Source: Myotis daubentonii (taxonomy: Eukaryota; Chordata; Mammalia; Chiroptera; Vespertilionidae). Taken from it: a stretch of DNA of 64,000 nt. Under the pieces are notes generated by a model, which was not told the origin of the DNA, did no database searches, and was given only the letters and a program-made list of their open reading frames with translations. A program made the translations under genes and the position numbers. The number at the start of each line of letters is the position of its first letter. Within the stretch, counting starts at the first letter, position 1. The stretch is from positions 41,605,341 to 41,669,340 of the forward strand of contig NC_081844.1 of the NCBI RefSeq assembly GCF_963259705.1, in the 5' to 3' direction. Below, in pieces: positions 33,923 to 45,244 of this stretch.

Positions 33923-34735
33923 AAACTTATATGAATTTTGATTTTTCCTCCATCCATATTCTATTATTTTCTAACTCACTGTCAGATATATGGTTATGAA
34001 ATAAATGAAATTTTTCTGATGGAAAGCATTCATATTGTGATATTCATTTTCTTTGAGGAGAACTGAAAATTAACAAACTATTGTTCTCTATTGAGAGAGA
34101 TTTTTCCAGTCTTCATTCTCAGAGTAGATAATTGTCAAGATGAGATTTAAAGATTTAAAAGTAATTATGTTTGCCATGAACTGGGGAACAGAAGTACAAG
34201 CAGAAGAAAGAGCACATGAAATATTCCTAAGTTAGAAAAGAGTTTGTCAAGTATATAAAACTGATCTTTAGTGGTCAGGAGGAAAGTGGCATAACATGAA
34301 TTTAGAAATATAGGTTAAAAATTTTATTGTTATGGAGATGAGGTCATTATAAAATCATATACATTAAGACTGCAGAAGAATTCTCCCCAGCACTAGAGAA
34401 GGATATATCCCTCTACAGCACAACATCTCTAACATTGTCAAACATTTATCTAGAGAAATTTGAACTGCTTTGTCTAATCATAAAGTATATTACTTATATT
34501 TACTTGGGACAAAAGGGTTAAATGGCAAATGTCGGATAAATATGTTAGTAGCTTAGCCTGGAATTAGAATAAGCAAAAAAGAGGGTTTGTTGTATGAGTA
34601 TATATGCTTAGATATTTATTCAATTAAAAAAATTTCAAATGCTTCTTCAGACTGTGCTATACAGCACTAATGCTAGGCCAATAAATACTGGGTTGACAAT
34701 AAATGGATGGAATAGATCAAGAGTTAAAGGAGATG
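33923..34735. other. AT-rich unique sequence, no feature seen
   Basis: Nothing recognised. Confidence 0.45.
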
Positions 34736-34765
34736 ATGAGAGATAGATAGATGATAGATAGATAA

Positions 34766-34806
<41 letters not shown>

Positions 34807-34871
34807 CAGATAGATATAGATATAGATATAGATATAGATATAGATATAGATATAGATATAGATATAGATAT
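34736..34871. repeat. Compound (GATA)n / (GATATA)n microsatellite
   Basis: A GATA block (about 34739-34816, with a GACA interruption at 34803) passes into about ten GATATA hexamers. The tyrosine/leucine-rich frame across it on the reverse strand is an artefact. Confidence 0.97.
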
Positions 34872-35004
34872 AACCTTTGGGAAAAATATGTAACCTTCTC
34901 TCTTTTGGTGCTCATTTTTTTAAAATAGGTGAAAAATATGCTATTGTATATTTATAATTATGGGGACTAAAATCACTAATACATGCAAATAACTTAGAAA
35001 AATG

Positions 35005-35330
35005 TCTTCACACCTTAATACCATCCCATTGGGGGTTAGGGTTTTAATGTATGAATTTCATGGGGACACAAATACACAGTCAATAACATACCCCTTTAAC
35101 TTGAAGAAATCTGAGCTACCCTGCTGTTTAGTGATAGACATGCAGCTCAGTTTCCTCATCATCCCACCTGATAGGCAATTGCACTACAGAAATAGAGCCA
35201 CCTTGCTGACCAGCGTATAATGCAGGTGCATGTATAAGCCCAGCAAAAATCATTAGAAGAGATGCTCAATTTAGCCAAGTTCAATATACCACCCCCACAG
35301 AATTATGAGTTCAACAAATGGTGGCAACAA
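35005..35330. mobile_element. MaLR-type LTR fragments
   Basis: ttgggggttagggttttaat and aatttcatggggacacaaat are antisense MLT1 phrases. 35130-35330 (gaccagcgtataatgcaggt, cacagaattatgagttcaac) resembles a second LTR piece in the other direction. Confidence 0.45.
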
Positions 35331-35479
35331 AAAGAGATCATCACTAAAATAACCAGTATATTTTCAAGTATTTAAAGGAAACATGAGTGTAATAAGGAGA
35401 TAAACTGAAAATACAAAAATGAATCCAGTGAAATGAAATGTACAGTGAAAAATACAGTAACTGAATTAAATCTACCCAC

Positions 35480-36732
35480 TGGATAGAATAGTAGATTAAA
35501 TACTGCAGAAGAAAAGATCATTTAACTTGAAGACAAAAATTAGTAGAAATTAATCAAATTGAAGTAGCAAGACAGAGGGAAAATATTTTTAGAAAAGAAA
35601 AAGAGATTAAGGAAATTAACAGACTCAGTGATACATGGGCTGATATCAAGTGGCCTAACATAGGTATAATTAGTCTGAGAATGAGAGAATTAACAGAGGG
35701 GATCAGAACAAAAATCTATGAAAAAAATTATTGATAATTTTCCAAAGTTGACAAAAACTGGGAGCACGCTTATCAAACAAATGCAAGTCACTCCAAAATG
35801 GACAGACACCAAGAACACTATACCATACAATAGTATAATCAAATTGATGGAATCTAGTGTTAGAAAATCATAAAGGCAACCAGATACAAAATACATATTA
35901 AGCAAATTTAGAGGAAAAACTACAAGAATGACAACATTTTTTATATATATACTAGGGGCCCGGTGCACGAAATTCGTGCACTGGGTGTGTGTGTGTGTGG
36001 GGGGGGTGTCCCTCAGCCCAGCCTGCCCCCTCTCACATACTGGGAGCCCTCAGGCGTTGACCCCCATCACCCTCCAATCGCAGGATCGGCCCCTTGCCCA
36101 GGCCTGACGCCTCTGGCCTAGGCGTCCGGCCCGGGCAGCGGGGACCCGCAGCTTCAGCGGCCCTGCGATCGTGGGCTTCGCTTTAGGCCCAGGCAAGGGG
36201 CCCCTAGCTCCTGGGACTGCCAGCTTTGACCGTGCCCAGCTCCCATCGCTGGCTCCACCCCTACTTCCTGCTATCACTGGCCAGGGTGGAAAAGGCACCT
36301 GATTCTCCGATCATGGCTGGGTGGCAGGGCAAAGGCGGCCCCAGGGCTGCCTTTGCCCTGCCCCCCAGCTCTTAGCTCCCCCCTGGGTTTCTGATCACTG
36401 TCAGTGGCAGGGGGCTTCTTCCTGCTTTCCCTTTCGCCTCCCTGCATTGTGTCTACGTATGCAAATTAACCGCCATCTTGTTGGCAGTTAACTGCCAATC
36501 TTAGTTGGCAGTTAACTGCCAATCTTAGTTGGCAGTTAATTTGCATATAGCCCTGATTAGCCAATGAAAAGGGTAGCTCGTACGCCAATTACAATTTTTC
36601 TCTTTTATTAGTGTTGATATTATATATATATGTACAAAAAAATAAAAAGGTGCTGGAAAGCAGATTAAAATAAAAACTTATAACCCAGAATTTTACATAC
36701 AGCAAAAAATATTCTGCAAAATCGAAGGGAAA
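35480..36732 (+). mobile_element. HAL1/L1-type LINE fragment interrupted by a Helitron
   Basis: Left part: attgataattttccaaagtt, gacagacaccaagaacacta, aatcataaaggcaaccagat. Right part after the Helitron: cagaattttacatacagcaa and ttctgcaaaatcgaaggg. These are consecutive phrases of HAL1/L1 elements, so the Helitron at 35952-36617 split a single LINE. The frame is broken. Confidence 0.62.
35952..36617 (-). mobile_element. Non-autonomous HeliBat-type Helitron, near-twin of 19745-20503
   Basis: The reverse strand starts TCAACACTAATAAAAGAG and ends GGGCCCCTAG between A and T, with the same perfect GTGCACGAAATTCGTGCAC hairpin. Apart from the block of about 95 bp missing here, only scattered single-base differences from the twin are seen, so both derive from a recent common source. 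The (GT)n next to the hairpin is longer here. Confidence 0.93.
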
Positions 36733-36955
36733 ATAGAAACATTTTAAAAAATATGTTTTTATTGATTTCAGAGAGAGGAGGGGAGAGGGAGAGGGAGAGA
36801 GAGTTAGAAACAAAAATGATGAGAGGCTGCCTCCTGCACACCCCCTGCTGGGAATCCAGGGGCAACCCAGGCTTATGCCCTGAAAAGAGTCAAACCATGA
36901 CCTCCTCATTCATGGGTCAATACTCAACCACTGAGCCTCACCTGCTGGGCTAAAA
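36733..36955 (-). mobile_element. Ves SINE
   Basis: The reverse strand reads AGCCCAGCAGGTGAGGCTCA, then a tRNA-like head, GGAGGCAGCCTCTCATCA and an A-rich tail. AAACATTTT flanks on both sides are the likely target duplication. Confidence 0.85.
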
Positions 36956-37060
36956 ACATTTTTAAAACAAGCTGAAGTTAAAATAAATTTTCAAGGATAG
37001 AGCCACACTACAGGATGGAAATTTGTAACTACACAAAGACCTTAAGATGTATGGTGTATA

Positions 37061-38375
37061 TCTAATCTAATAAAAGACAAACATGGTAATTAACCGTACC
37101 TCTGACATGTTTCCATTGGCTAATCAGGGCGATATGCAAATTAACTGCCAACCAAGATGGCGGCTAATTTGCATACTGCAGGCAGGGAGGGCCAGCTTGA
37201 GCTGCCATCCCCCCGTGTGGCACCTAAGCCCCAACGCCAGCCAGGACCCCTGTGTGCGGCCCTGAGGGGCGGGGGGCTTGGTGGCACGAACAAGCCGCCT
37301 AAGCCACGCCCCCAGCAGGGACACCTGTGTGCGCCCTGAGCGGGTGGGGCCTCCGCAGCTGCAGTGTTTTGACCCAGGACCCCAGCCTACCCTGGGCTCT
37401 GCTCAAGGAGGGGCTGGGGGCCTGGGGTTTACTAAACTTTACTGGAGCTGCTCCCCGCACCCCCAGCCCCTGCCCCAGAACCACACTGCCCTCAGCAAGG
37501 TGCCCCGGCAGCATCCTGACAGGTGGGAGTAGAGCAGGGGTTGCAGGGAGCCACGGAAGGGCTGGGCCATGGGAGCCAAGCTCCCGGGGGTCTGAGGAGA
37601 GAGCCTGAAGGTAGAGGAACCTTTGGCAAAGTGGCTGCCAGGAGCCTGGCCATGGGGTCTGCAGGCGCGCACAGGCCTCTGCCTGATGGGGGATCCTGGG
37701 CAAGCAAGCGCCATGGCTTTGGGGAAGCGGCTGGCCAGGAGGTGGGTGGCCCAAGGGGTGGAGAGCGGTGGTGCCAAGGTGGGGTGCACTGGAGGGGGCT
37801 CAGGCCTGGGCAGCGTGCTGGTGGGCAGATATGTTTTTCGCCCAGGGAGAGTGAGGTTCTGTATGGGCCCCAATAGGCGGGAAACAAGAGGCGATGACTG
37901 CCAGCGTGGAAGGACGCCTGGGCGGAGGAGCGCAGACTTGCAGCGCTGAGGTGGGGGTGGAGGGGCAGCGCCACCTCAGTGGAGAGCGCCCCACTGCTGG
38001 GTACCCCAATGCGGCGGTTTGGTGACGCTCCCGGTGCTGACCAGGCCTCCCCGTGGCCTGCGCACTTGAGAGGCCAGGACTCCTGCTCCCGCCTTGGCTC
38101 AAAAACAAGCCTGCGCCTGCCCCCAGTTCTCTCCCTGCCCCATGGGGGTACACACCTGCACAGTGAGTGCAAGCCTACCACCTGCTCCCCAGAATGGGGG
38201 GGCAGTAAAGAGTGGGGTGGGGGTGGGGGAGAGGAAAGAAAGTGGAGCATCCGTGATGAAGAGGTGCTGGAGAATGAGGCTTGGAAGCCTCCAGGGGAGG
38301 TTTGTTCTGTTTACCCTGCGCCTGTCCCTTAGGAAAGGTGAAGAGCACCGCTGTGAGGGCTCCCTGCGCGAGGAG
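37061..38375 (+). mobile_element. Helitron 5' part followed by GC-rich, possibly captured sequence; 3' end not found
   Basis: 37061-37200 is a normal HeliBat 5' region: TCTAATCTAATAAAAGAC after A, GGTAATTAACCGTACC, CATTGGCTAATCAGGGCG, CAACCAAGATGGCGG. From about 37210 to 38370 the sequence is GC-rich with many CpGs and does not match any other Helitron interior in the window. Possible splice-like boundaries occur, for example CATCCTGACAG followed by GTGGGAG near 37523. No hairpin plus CTAG end is visible before 39051, so the 3' limit is unknown. HeliBats are known to capture gene pieces, and that is the inference here. The 252-codon reverse frame (37492-38250) has no recognised domain. Confidence 0.55.
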
Positions 38376-38379
38376 TCCA

Positions 38380-38480
38380 GTTCCATAGCCAACTGGAATT
38401 GGCCTCAGTTTCCTGCTCTGTAAAATGTGTTAAGCATCTCCCAGTGCCTTCACTGAGCTTTGAGGACCAATTAAGATTCT
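38380..38480 (+). mobile_element. MIR fragment
   Basis: ggcctcagtttcctgctctg followed by taaaatg is the MIR core. Confidence 0.75.
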
Positions 38481-39051
38481 TTGTAAAGAAAATGAGGGAA
38501 GAAGTGAGAAAGAAAAGGCAGGGCGGGCAACACAAAAGAAAGAATGGAAGGAACCTGCAAACCTATTGTCACTTAAATAGGGAATAGAGCCAACAGTGTT
38601 GTAATGACGGTATGAAGCCAGGTGGTATTGGAAATATCAGGGAACACTTTGTAAAGTATATGATTGCCTAACCACTATTCTGTAACTAATAAACCTGAAA
38701 CTAATACAAAATAATATTGAGTGTAAAGAAATGAAAACAGGAGTGAAATTTTTCTAAATTTCAAAATTTAAATAAAGGCTGTAAAGGAAGGAAGGGGGAG
38801 AATAAAAATAGCGTTTTCCATTTTACCACTTTATTGTCTTTTCAGTATATGAAAAAGACAGTTGTCTTTATATGGTGCTTTTATGCTTTCCTAAGTCATT
38901 ATCTCATTTGATGTTCAGGGCAATTTAAAGACAAGATAATTATTCCCTCCACTATTCAAAGAAAGGAAATCTTGGTGCCTGGCCCCAGTGATTCGATTGT
39001 CAATCCCTTATTGTAAAGCAGGGTTAGTGAAATTTTCTGTGAAGGGTCATA
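38481..39051. other. Unique sequence with a MIR-like piece
   Basis: 38860-38985 (ctttcctaagtcattatctc, atttgatgttcagggcaatt) is MIR-like. The rest is unrecognised. Confidence 0.4.
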
Positions 39052-39426
39052 TCTATACTAATAAAAGCCTCAGGGGTGATCTGGCCAGCAGGGGAGGGCA
39101 GTTGGGGATGATCAGGCCGGCAGGGGAGTAGTTAGACATCAATCAGGCCAGCAGGGGAGCTGTTAGGGGGCGATCAGGCTGACAGGCTGAAGCAGTTAGG
39201 GGCAATCAGAAAGGCATGCAGGTGAGTGGTTAGGAGACAGTGGTCCAGGATTGTGAAAGGGATGTCCAACTGCCGGTTTAGGCCCGATCCCGGCAGTCGG
39301 ACATCCTGGGATCAGGCCTAAACCAGCAGTCTACATCCCCCCAAAGGGTCCGAGATTGGAGAGGGTGCAGGCTGGGCTGAGGAACACCCTCCTCCCGTGC
39401 ACAGATTTCATGCACCGGGCCACTAG
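39052..39426 (+). mobile_element. Non-autonomous HeliBat-type Helitron (375 bp)
   Basis: Starts TCTATACTAATAAAAGCC after A and ends ATGCACCGGGCCACTAG before T. The interior resembles 23453-23877 and 60578-61176 (GGCCAGCAGGGGAGGGCAG). It also has an internal complementary pair, GGCCCGATCCCGGCAGTCGG against CTGGGATCAGGCC, near 39280-39320. Confidence 0.9.
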
Positions 39427-39719
39427 TATAAATATAAAGGAGAGGTGTTTCTTTTTAATCATGGTTAAGTCTCTATGAAATATAACTGATTCTTGAATTA
39501 CCATGCACGATCAGAATGTCAAATCAGACTTATAAAACCATATATCTTAATCAGTATCATATTTTACTAAATAATTTTTGAACAAAAGCAATTAAGAAAA
39601 AGGCTTAGAAGAAGAGGAAGACCTGAGATATGCGGAATCCTTGTTTTCTGTCATACATACACATCCATTTGCCCTAGAATATTTCACTTTGGGAAACTGT
39701 CAGCATGTAGTAAAACTCA
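39427..39719. other. Unique sequence, no feature seen
   Basis: Nothing recognised. Confidence 0.4.
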
Positions 39720-40045
39720 ACACTGGCTCTACAATCCAGAAATCTCATTCCTTGGAATATATTGAGTAAAAATATTAGTGTAAGTGTATGTATAACAAAA
39801 GGCACACACAAGAATGTACAGCACTAATTTAATAATCAAACACTAGAATCAACTCAATTGTCTGTCAAGAATAGAGTGGATAAATAAATTGTGATCTATA
39901 ATAAATAGATCACAATAAATTATTAATTTTAATAATTCAATAAATTAATAATTTATTAAATTTAATAATTTAATAAATTAATAAAAGCCTAAGCAACCTT
40001 TATGGTGGAATGACCAGAATGACCAGTCGATATGATGCACACTGA

Positions 40046-40059
40046 CCACCAGAGGGCAG
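40046..40059 (+). promoter_or_regulatory. CTCF-core-like motif, left arm of a convergent pair
   Basis: CCACCAGAGGGCAG fits the CTCF core, including the common A/G alternation. The right arm lies 16 bp further on. Confidence 0.55.
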
Positions 40060-40075
40060 ATGCTGAATGCAGGAG

Positions 40076-40089
40076 CTGCCCCCTGGTGG
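40076..40089 (-). promoter_or_regulatory. CTCF-core-like motif, right arm of a convergent pair
   Basis: The reverse strand reads CCACCAGGGGGCAG, an excellent match to the known core. With 40046-40059 it forms an inverted repeat with CTGACCACCAG arms. Confidence 0.6.
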
Positions 40090-40680
40090 TCAGTGCACTC
40101 CCATAGGGGGAGTGCCGCTCAGCCAGAAGACGAGTTCACAGTGAATGCAGTGGCAGTGGTGGGAGCCTCTTCTGCCTCCGGGCAGCACTGAGGAGCAGCG
40201 AACTTAGTGGTGAGGAGCAGCGAGCAGGCAGGCGGTAAGGAGTGAGGACTCCTGGACTGCAAAAGGGATGTCTGACTGCCAGCTTAGGGGAGTGAGCCTA
40301 AGTCGGCAATCGGACATCCCCCGAGGGGTACTGGACTGTGAGAGGGTGCATGCCAGGCTGAGGGGAACCCCCGCCCCAGTGCACAAATTTCATGCACCGG
40401 GCCTCTAATATTCTCATAAAATAAAATACAGTAAAGCTATTAAAATGAAGTATCTCTAATTATACACAATAATATATATGAATCTCACAGACATTATGCT
40501 GCATTAAAGAAGCCAAATACAAAAGAGTGCATGCTAAATTATGCCATATACATAACATTCAAAAACAAGAAATAATAACCTATGCTGTTAACACCCAGGA
40601 CAGCAACTTACTGTTAGTGTGTAGTGAATGGGGATAAAAATGAGAGTCTTTTCAGGTACTAGCAATATTTACTTTCTTAA

Positions 40681-41354
40681 TGTGGTTGCTGGTTAACAGG
40701 TGTATTCACTTTGTGTATAAACTTTAATAAACTTTAATAAACAGAAACATAAAGAAACATAAAGAAAACTAGGATGCTTAGACATGTAAAAATGCTTATA
40801 AACAAAGAGATAATTATAAATGCATTTTTAAAAAAATTAAAGCCACACTGAAACAAAGAAGCCTGGTAAGGTTGTAAATGTGCTGTAAGACTTTGGAGCA
40901 CTTTCTCTTGATTTAATCTTTCCTCCTATCAATGAATGAGTCTGGCTAGTTAACATATAGAGTCCTTTTTAAATTTAAGTGCTACCTATTGCTATAATGA
41001 TGTCATCATGGAACAAATATAACAGGCAAACTACTGACATGATGAGGGGAGCACCGCTCAGCCAGAAGCCCTAAGCTGACGTGACAGAAAATGTATAGAG
41101 CAATTGGATTAGATGACTATTTATTTAAGTAAAAATTTAAAGCAAAGGAAAAGAAAAATTCCACAAATGCCTTTTTACTTTTCTATATCCATTTATCTGC
41201 AATTTAAAATCTTTAACTCATTTATTTTACAGGATTAAAAAATGTGTTTGCAGACAGATTGGCAATGTATCTGGCTTGAGGAATTAAAATCACATGTGGT
41301 ATACAATATGTATGAAATTATCCTCCTGTTTTCAAACAGATATGCTACAAATGG
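40681..41354. other. AT-rich sequence with a small orphan Helitron piece
   Basis: 41043-41085 (GGAGCACCGCTCAGCCAGAA) matches the interior of the Helitron at 39970-40408 but has no termini. The rest is unrecognised. Confidence 0.4.
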
Positions 41355-41440
41355 TCTGGTGTGGAACCTGGGTGCTGGTATTTTTTCAGAGCTCCCCAGA
41401 TGATTCTAATGTGCAACCAGATTTAAGAACCTTTACTCAG
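41355..41440 (+). mobile_element. MER5-like hAT MITE remnant
   Basis: cagagctccccagatgattc and taatgtgcaaccagatttaa match the 3' half of MER5-type elements. The left half is missing. Confidence 0.55.
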
Positions 41441-42220
41441 GTAAATCACAGAGGCTCTCATGCTTAGAATGAGCCTTTCTTTTAACTTTCCCTGGAGGAT
41501 TTAGTAACATGTTTATCTTCAGAGCTCTATCTCTGCTGCAGTCTTTGTACCATTCAGAAACTTCTGGCACAAAGGAAGATCTCAGTCAAAATCTCACAGC
41601 ATCCAGTTGCAGAATCACTCAACTAAATCTCTGCAAAAGGAAAAAGAACTAGGAGGTGCAAAAAGAAGGGAACCTATCTAACAAGCATGAGAATTCACTG
41701 TGTGGCTTTTATCAATTAATTCATTCAACAACTATTTATTGAGCATCTACTACATATATCGTGTACTATAATAGATATTGGGGATAGTACATATTTAAAC
41801 CTGGGTGGAAAAAGAGTCATTACTAGTAAACAATTATAATGAGTTTTCCAGGTGTAGGTGGAATGAACATTTTTGATAGCCAAGGGCCAAGGAAAAGAGA
41901 ATTTGTTTTTAGAACTGGATTGAAACCAGTGTGGCTCAACATAGTGTGCAAAGGAGAAAAATATAGGATTAGACAGAAGACATGGAAAGAGTCAAATTGC
42001 AAAGCTGAGTAGATCTTTTTCATTTTTTTAACTTTATGTTTATTTTGAATCGATGAATAGTATAAAACAAGGAAGTGAGAATTGCTGGTAGTTTGGACCA
42101 TGATGGTGGCAGTGGAAATAAATTCAAGATATACATAGTAGAATTAGCAGTCAGATGATTTTATCAGATATAGAAATTATGAAAGATATATATACCCCCA
42201 TGTGCATTGCAGCATTATTT
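41441..42220. other. Unique sequence with ancient-repeat traces
   Basis: 41718-41790 (caactatttattgagcatct) is a trace of an old mammalian repeat. The reverse frame 41823-42101 shows no domain. Confidence 0.4.
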
Positions 42221-42221
42221 A

Positions 42222-42290
42222 TAATTGACCATTGAATAACATGAATTTGAACTACATGGGCCCACTTATGATCACTATGCATGATTTTTG
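42222..42290 (+). mobile_element. Tigger-like DNA transposon end (fragment)
   Basis: gaccattgaataacatgaat, ttgaactacatgggcccact resembles the common Tigger/MER terminus found in many mammals. Only the end remains. Confidence 0.45.
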
Positions 42291-44020
42291 GTGAAAAATA
42301 TGACATAAATTTTATATAAAAAATCTCAAAAGGCAATATTATGCACTGTTAATCCTCATACTTTGTAGTGAATATAGTAAGAACATTCTGAAATATTAGT
42401 ATTGAACTTTAACAACTGACATTCCTGATGTGTCAGTATTTCTGGGCAGACTATGTTTCATCTCCAGATTGCTTCTTCTGTATTTTGATGACTCCTTTGC
42501 CTTTTTTCTTCCCTGTGGTCACTTTGGTTTCACTATTTATTTACCTTTATGAAAGTCCATGCCCCTAAACAAGGCCATGTACATAAGAGTGGAAACTCAG
42601 AAAGGATTTTGGAACAAATGAGTAATGTATATCTACAACATATAATTCTCTCAATAATTCCCACTTTATTGAGCTCCATATTATTTTTATACTGTATTCC
42701 ATTGGGAAAAAATAATATACACTGATAGAAAGCTGTTTTTATTTATAAACTGTGTATATGTATTTGTACATAAATATAACATTTAATTTTAAGTATCTCA
42801 AACTATAAGTTCAAATGCAATAAGATATTTACTCTTTTTTTGTGTGTACTCACAAGTGAACATTTTTGTGCAATTTCTGGAGTGTGCAAACTTCACTCCG
42901 AATCTCACTACATAACGGACTTCTATATTTGTTTTACTTTTGGATAACTCCTCGGTAGCTATCAGGGAGGGAGGGCGAGAAGCAGGAAGGGGTAAACCAG
43001 GGTGGGGGGAGGAAAGAGAGATTGAGAGACAAATTTTGAGATTAATTTTCAGTGTGGGGTGATTCCCTTAGAGCATTAGATAACTTATGTTTTAGGCAAA
43101 CTTTCAGCCATATAATTCTACAGAATAGACAGTATGCCTGATGAGTTATTACTAGAAAATAAATAAGAATGTGTCAAATATATTATGATGTTTATATTTA
43201 TCTATTTTATGTTAGGCTTTGGACTTTTATGTGCTACTTATTCATTAATTCTATTATGTTTTAATGACATCAAATGCCCTCAGTGAGGACCAGTTCCAGC
43301 TTCCTGCAATAGCAGCCATAAAAAATTGCATTAAGAAATAAATTGGTATGTCTATAGGCACCATCTTAAAGATTCATTACTATGATTGGTTGTTAAAATA
43401 TAAAGAAATCATTTAATTATATGAGATGCTAGTAGCCTGGTATTAGCCCACAGTAAGATAGATCTATAAAGATTTACCAGCTCATCTAACTGAAGCCAGG
43501 AGTCATCATCTAAGAATCCCCAAAGGACCTAACTCTAGGAAGACCTCTATTATCTGGAGAATGACTTTCTGGCAATATGCTGCATTTAGAGTGTGTAGAA
43601 CTGACATATCACTAGTGATAAAAATATCAGGAAGAGAGACAAATGTGAAGCAAAGAAAAACAAGAAACCATAGGAGCTCAGGAGGAATGGAGTCTTGAAG
43701 AATGAAAAAATGGTTCAGAGCAAGGCCAATTAGCAAAGGACATGAGAGCAGAATATAGAAAGGGCCAAAGTGAAGAAAAGAAGATAAATGCCACCATGCT
43801 ACTATGACACTAACAACTTTCTAACCATCTGTCTATCTCCAAGCCTTCATTAAACTATCCCCAAAAGTACACTCATGATAGAATTGCAGTGCATTCTGCT
43901 TTCTGCTAGGCATTTGATGGAATAACCCAAACTATTAAATAATAAGGAATAAAATATAAAATAATTTTAACACTTGCTTTCTGAAACATTTTACTCTAAT
44001 GTATGAATATGTAGTTCAAG
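42291..44020. other. AT-rich unique sequence, no feature seen
   Basis: A short G-rich run lies near 42966-43010. No repeat or gene is recognised. Confidence 0.45.
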
Positions 44021-44021
44021 A

Positions 44022-44185
44022 ATTCCTTCCAATAACCCAGTGAGAGAGGAACTACTATGATCACCATTTCAGTGATGAGGAAAGGGATACACACAGACAT
44101 TAAATACCTGACCCATGGACACTCAAACTGCAAAACAGCACTGTAAAACTTTGAACCTGACAGCTAAATTCCAGAGGACATTGAT
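44022..44185 (-). mobile_element. MIR SINE fragment
   Basis: actactatgatcaccatttc, agtgatgaggaaagggatac and ggacactcaaactgc form the antisense MIR pattern. Confidence 0.75.
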
Positions 44186-44240
44186 CCAAACAATATTTAA
44201 TCAGCTTCAATCACGTGTTAAGTACTACTTCATGTATATA

Positions 44241-44368
44241 CAGAGTGTCCAAAAAGTGTATATATATTTTAATAGCTGATAGCTCAATTTTGAAAATGAA
44301 ATGTATTTTAATAAACACCACCTTTATAATTTCTCAAAGTGTGTGTACACATTTTTGGGGGACACCCT
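44241..44368 (+). mobile_element. Mariner-type MITE (about 128 bp)
   Basis: Left end CAGAGTGTCCAAAAAGTG after TA. Right end ATTTTTGGGGGACACCCT, with a slightly damaged terminus. The interior TTAATAGCTGATAGCTCAAT and CACCACCTTTATAATT is shared with 28207-28333 and 63931-64000. Confidence 0.82.
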
Positions 44369-44369
44369 A

Positions 44370-45130
44370 TCTAACTGAACAAAGCAAGAGATTCCTGCCA
44401 TCATGAAGTTCTTTCAATTTTCTGAATATCTGTAGAAGTCATTATTATCTTCGAGAATGACATGCAATAGTCGTATTAAACATTAATACCCAGCAGAAAT
44501 GAGCAAGAAACTATTTTTTTCTCTAAGTCAGTAGCATATTCATACAATATTTTGCCAAGAGAAATAACACTAATATGAAGATAAAAATCAGCACAGTCTT
44601 AATATCTCACAAAAGATTATTAAGAAAATAAACTTTAAAATTGATTATAATTAATGACATCCAGGTACAGTTAAATGTTAGACTTCTAACAGAATAATCT
44701 AATTGTTTTGGAAAGATCATTCTCCTATGTAAGTAGCAAAAACCAGAAATAAGGCCCATTTCTCATGAGAGGGAAGCATTTTTCCTGACTTCAAATATTC
44801 ACATGGAAGGAAATAAGAAAGTATTTGGAATTAAAGTCTCCTTTGACACACAGATCTTAAATAACTGGATTAAATAGATATATACATTGGAACTGAAATT
44901 TTAATCTCATTAAGCTTACTATCTTAATCATTATTCATAGAAGAGAGGTGTCTTCCTCATTTGACATGTGCTCCCTTTTTTCAAATTTTTCTTAAATCAT
45001 GCAGTTGGGGAATTGTTGGCATTAATACTTGTACTGAGGTTTCCTCTGTAAGCAAGCTTAAGCAACTTGAGTTTTATGGCATTGTGTTAAATGAAGTTGT
45101 AATTATTCTAAGTATAACCTAAATAATCTA
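44370..45130. other. AT-rich unique sequence, no feature seen
   Basis: Nothing recognised. Confidence 0.45.
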
Positions 45131-45200
45131 TCTCTATATAGAAAAGCCTAAGCGACTGTTACAATAGTCGACTGGTTGATCGGTTGTTATGACACACTGA

Positions 45201-45214
45201 CCACCAGGGGGAAG
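45201..45214 (+). promoter_or_regulatory. CTCF-core-like motif, left arm of a convergent pair
   Basis: CCACCAGGGGGAAG. The last bases depart from the usual GCAG, so it is weaker than its partner. Confidence 0.5.
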
Positions 45215-45230
45215 ATGCTTAATGCAGGAG

Positions 45231-45244
45231 CTGCCCCCTGGTGG
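45231..45244 (-). promoter_or_regulatory. CTCF-core-like motif, right arm of a convergent pair
   Basis: The reverse strand reads CCACCAGGGGGCAG, identical to the motif at 40076-40089. Confidence 0.6.

Larger units (their letters stand above)
39970..40408 (+). mobile_element. Non-autonomous HeliBat-type Helitron with a paired CTCF-like palindrome
   Basis: The 5' end (aattaataaaagcctaagc) has merged with AT-rich host DNA, so the start is approximate and the TC is not clear. The 3' end is ATGCACCGGGCCTCTAA, CTAA still fitting CTRR, before T. The interior has GCACACTGACCACCAGAGGG and the inverted CCCCCTGGTGGTCAGTGCAC. Confidence 0.82.
39720..40680 (+). mobile_element. Old L1 3' region split by a Helitron
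   Basis: Before the Helitron: cagaaatctcattccttgga, tagagtggataaataaattg. After it: gaatctcacagacattatgc, agaagccaaatacaaaagag, tgctgttaacacccaggaca. These are consecutive parts of an old L1 3' end in the same direction. Confidence 0.62.

Noticed and set aside
37492..38250. 252-codon open frame on the reverse strand, the longest in the window
   Set aside because: GC-rich DNA has few stop codons, other frames over the same DNA are also open, the protein is proline/serine/leucine-rich low-complexity sequence and no domain is recognised.
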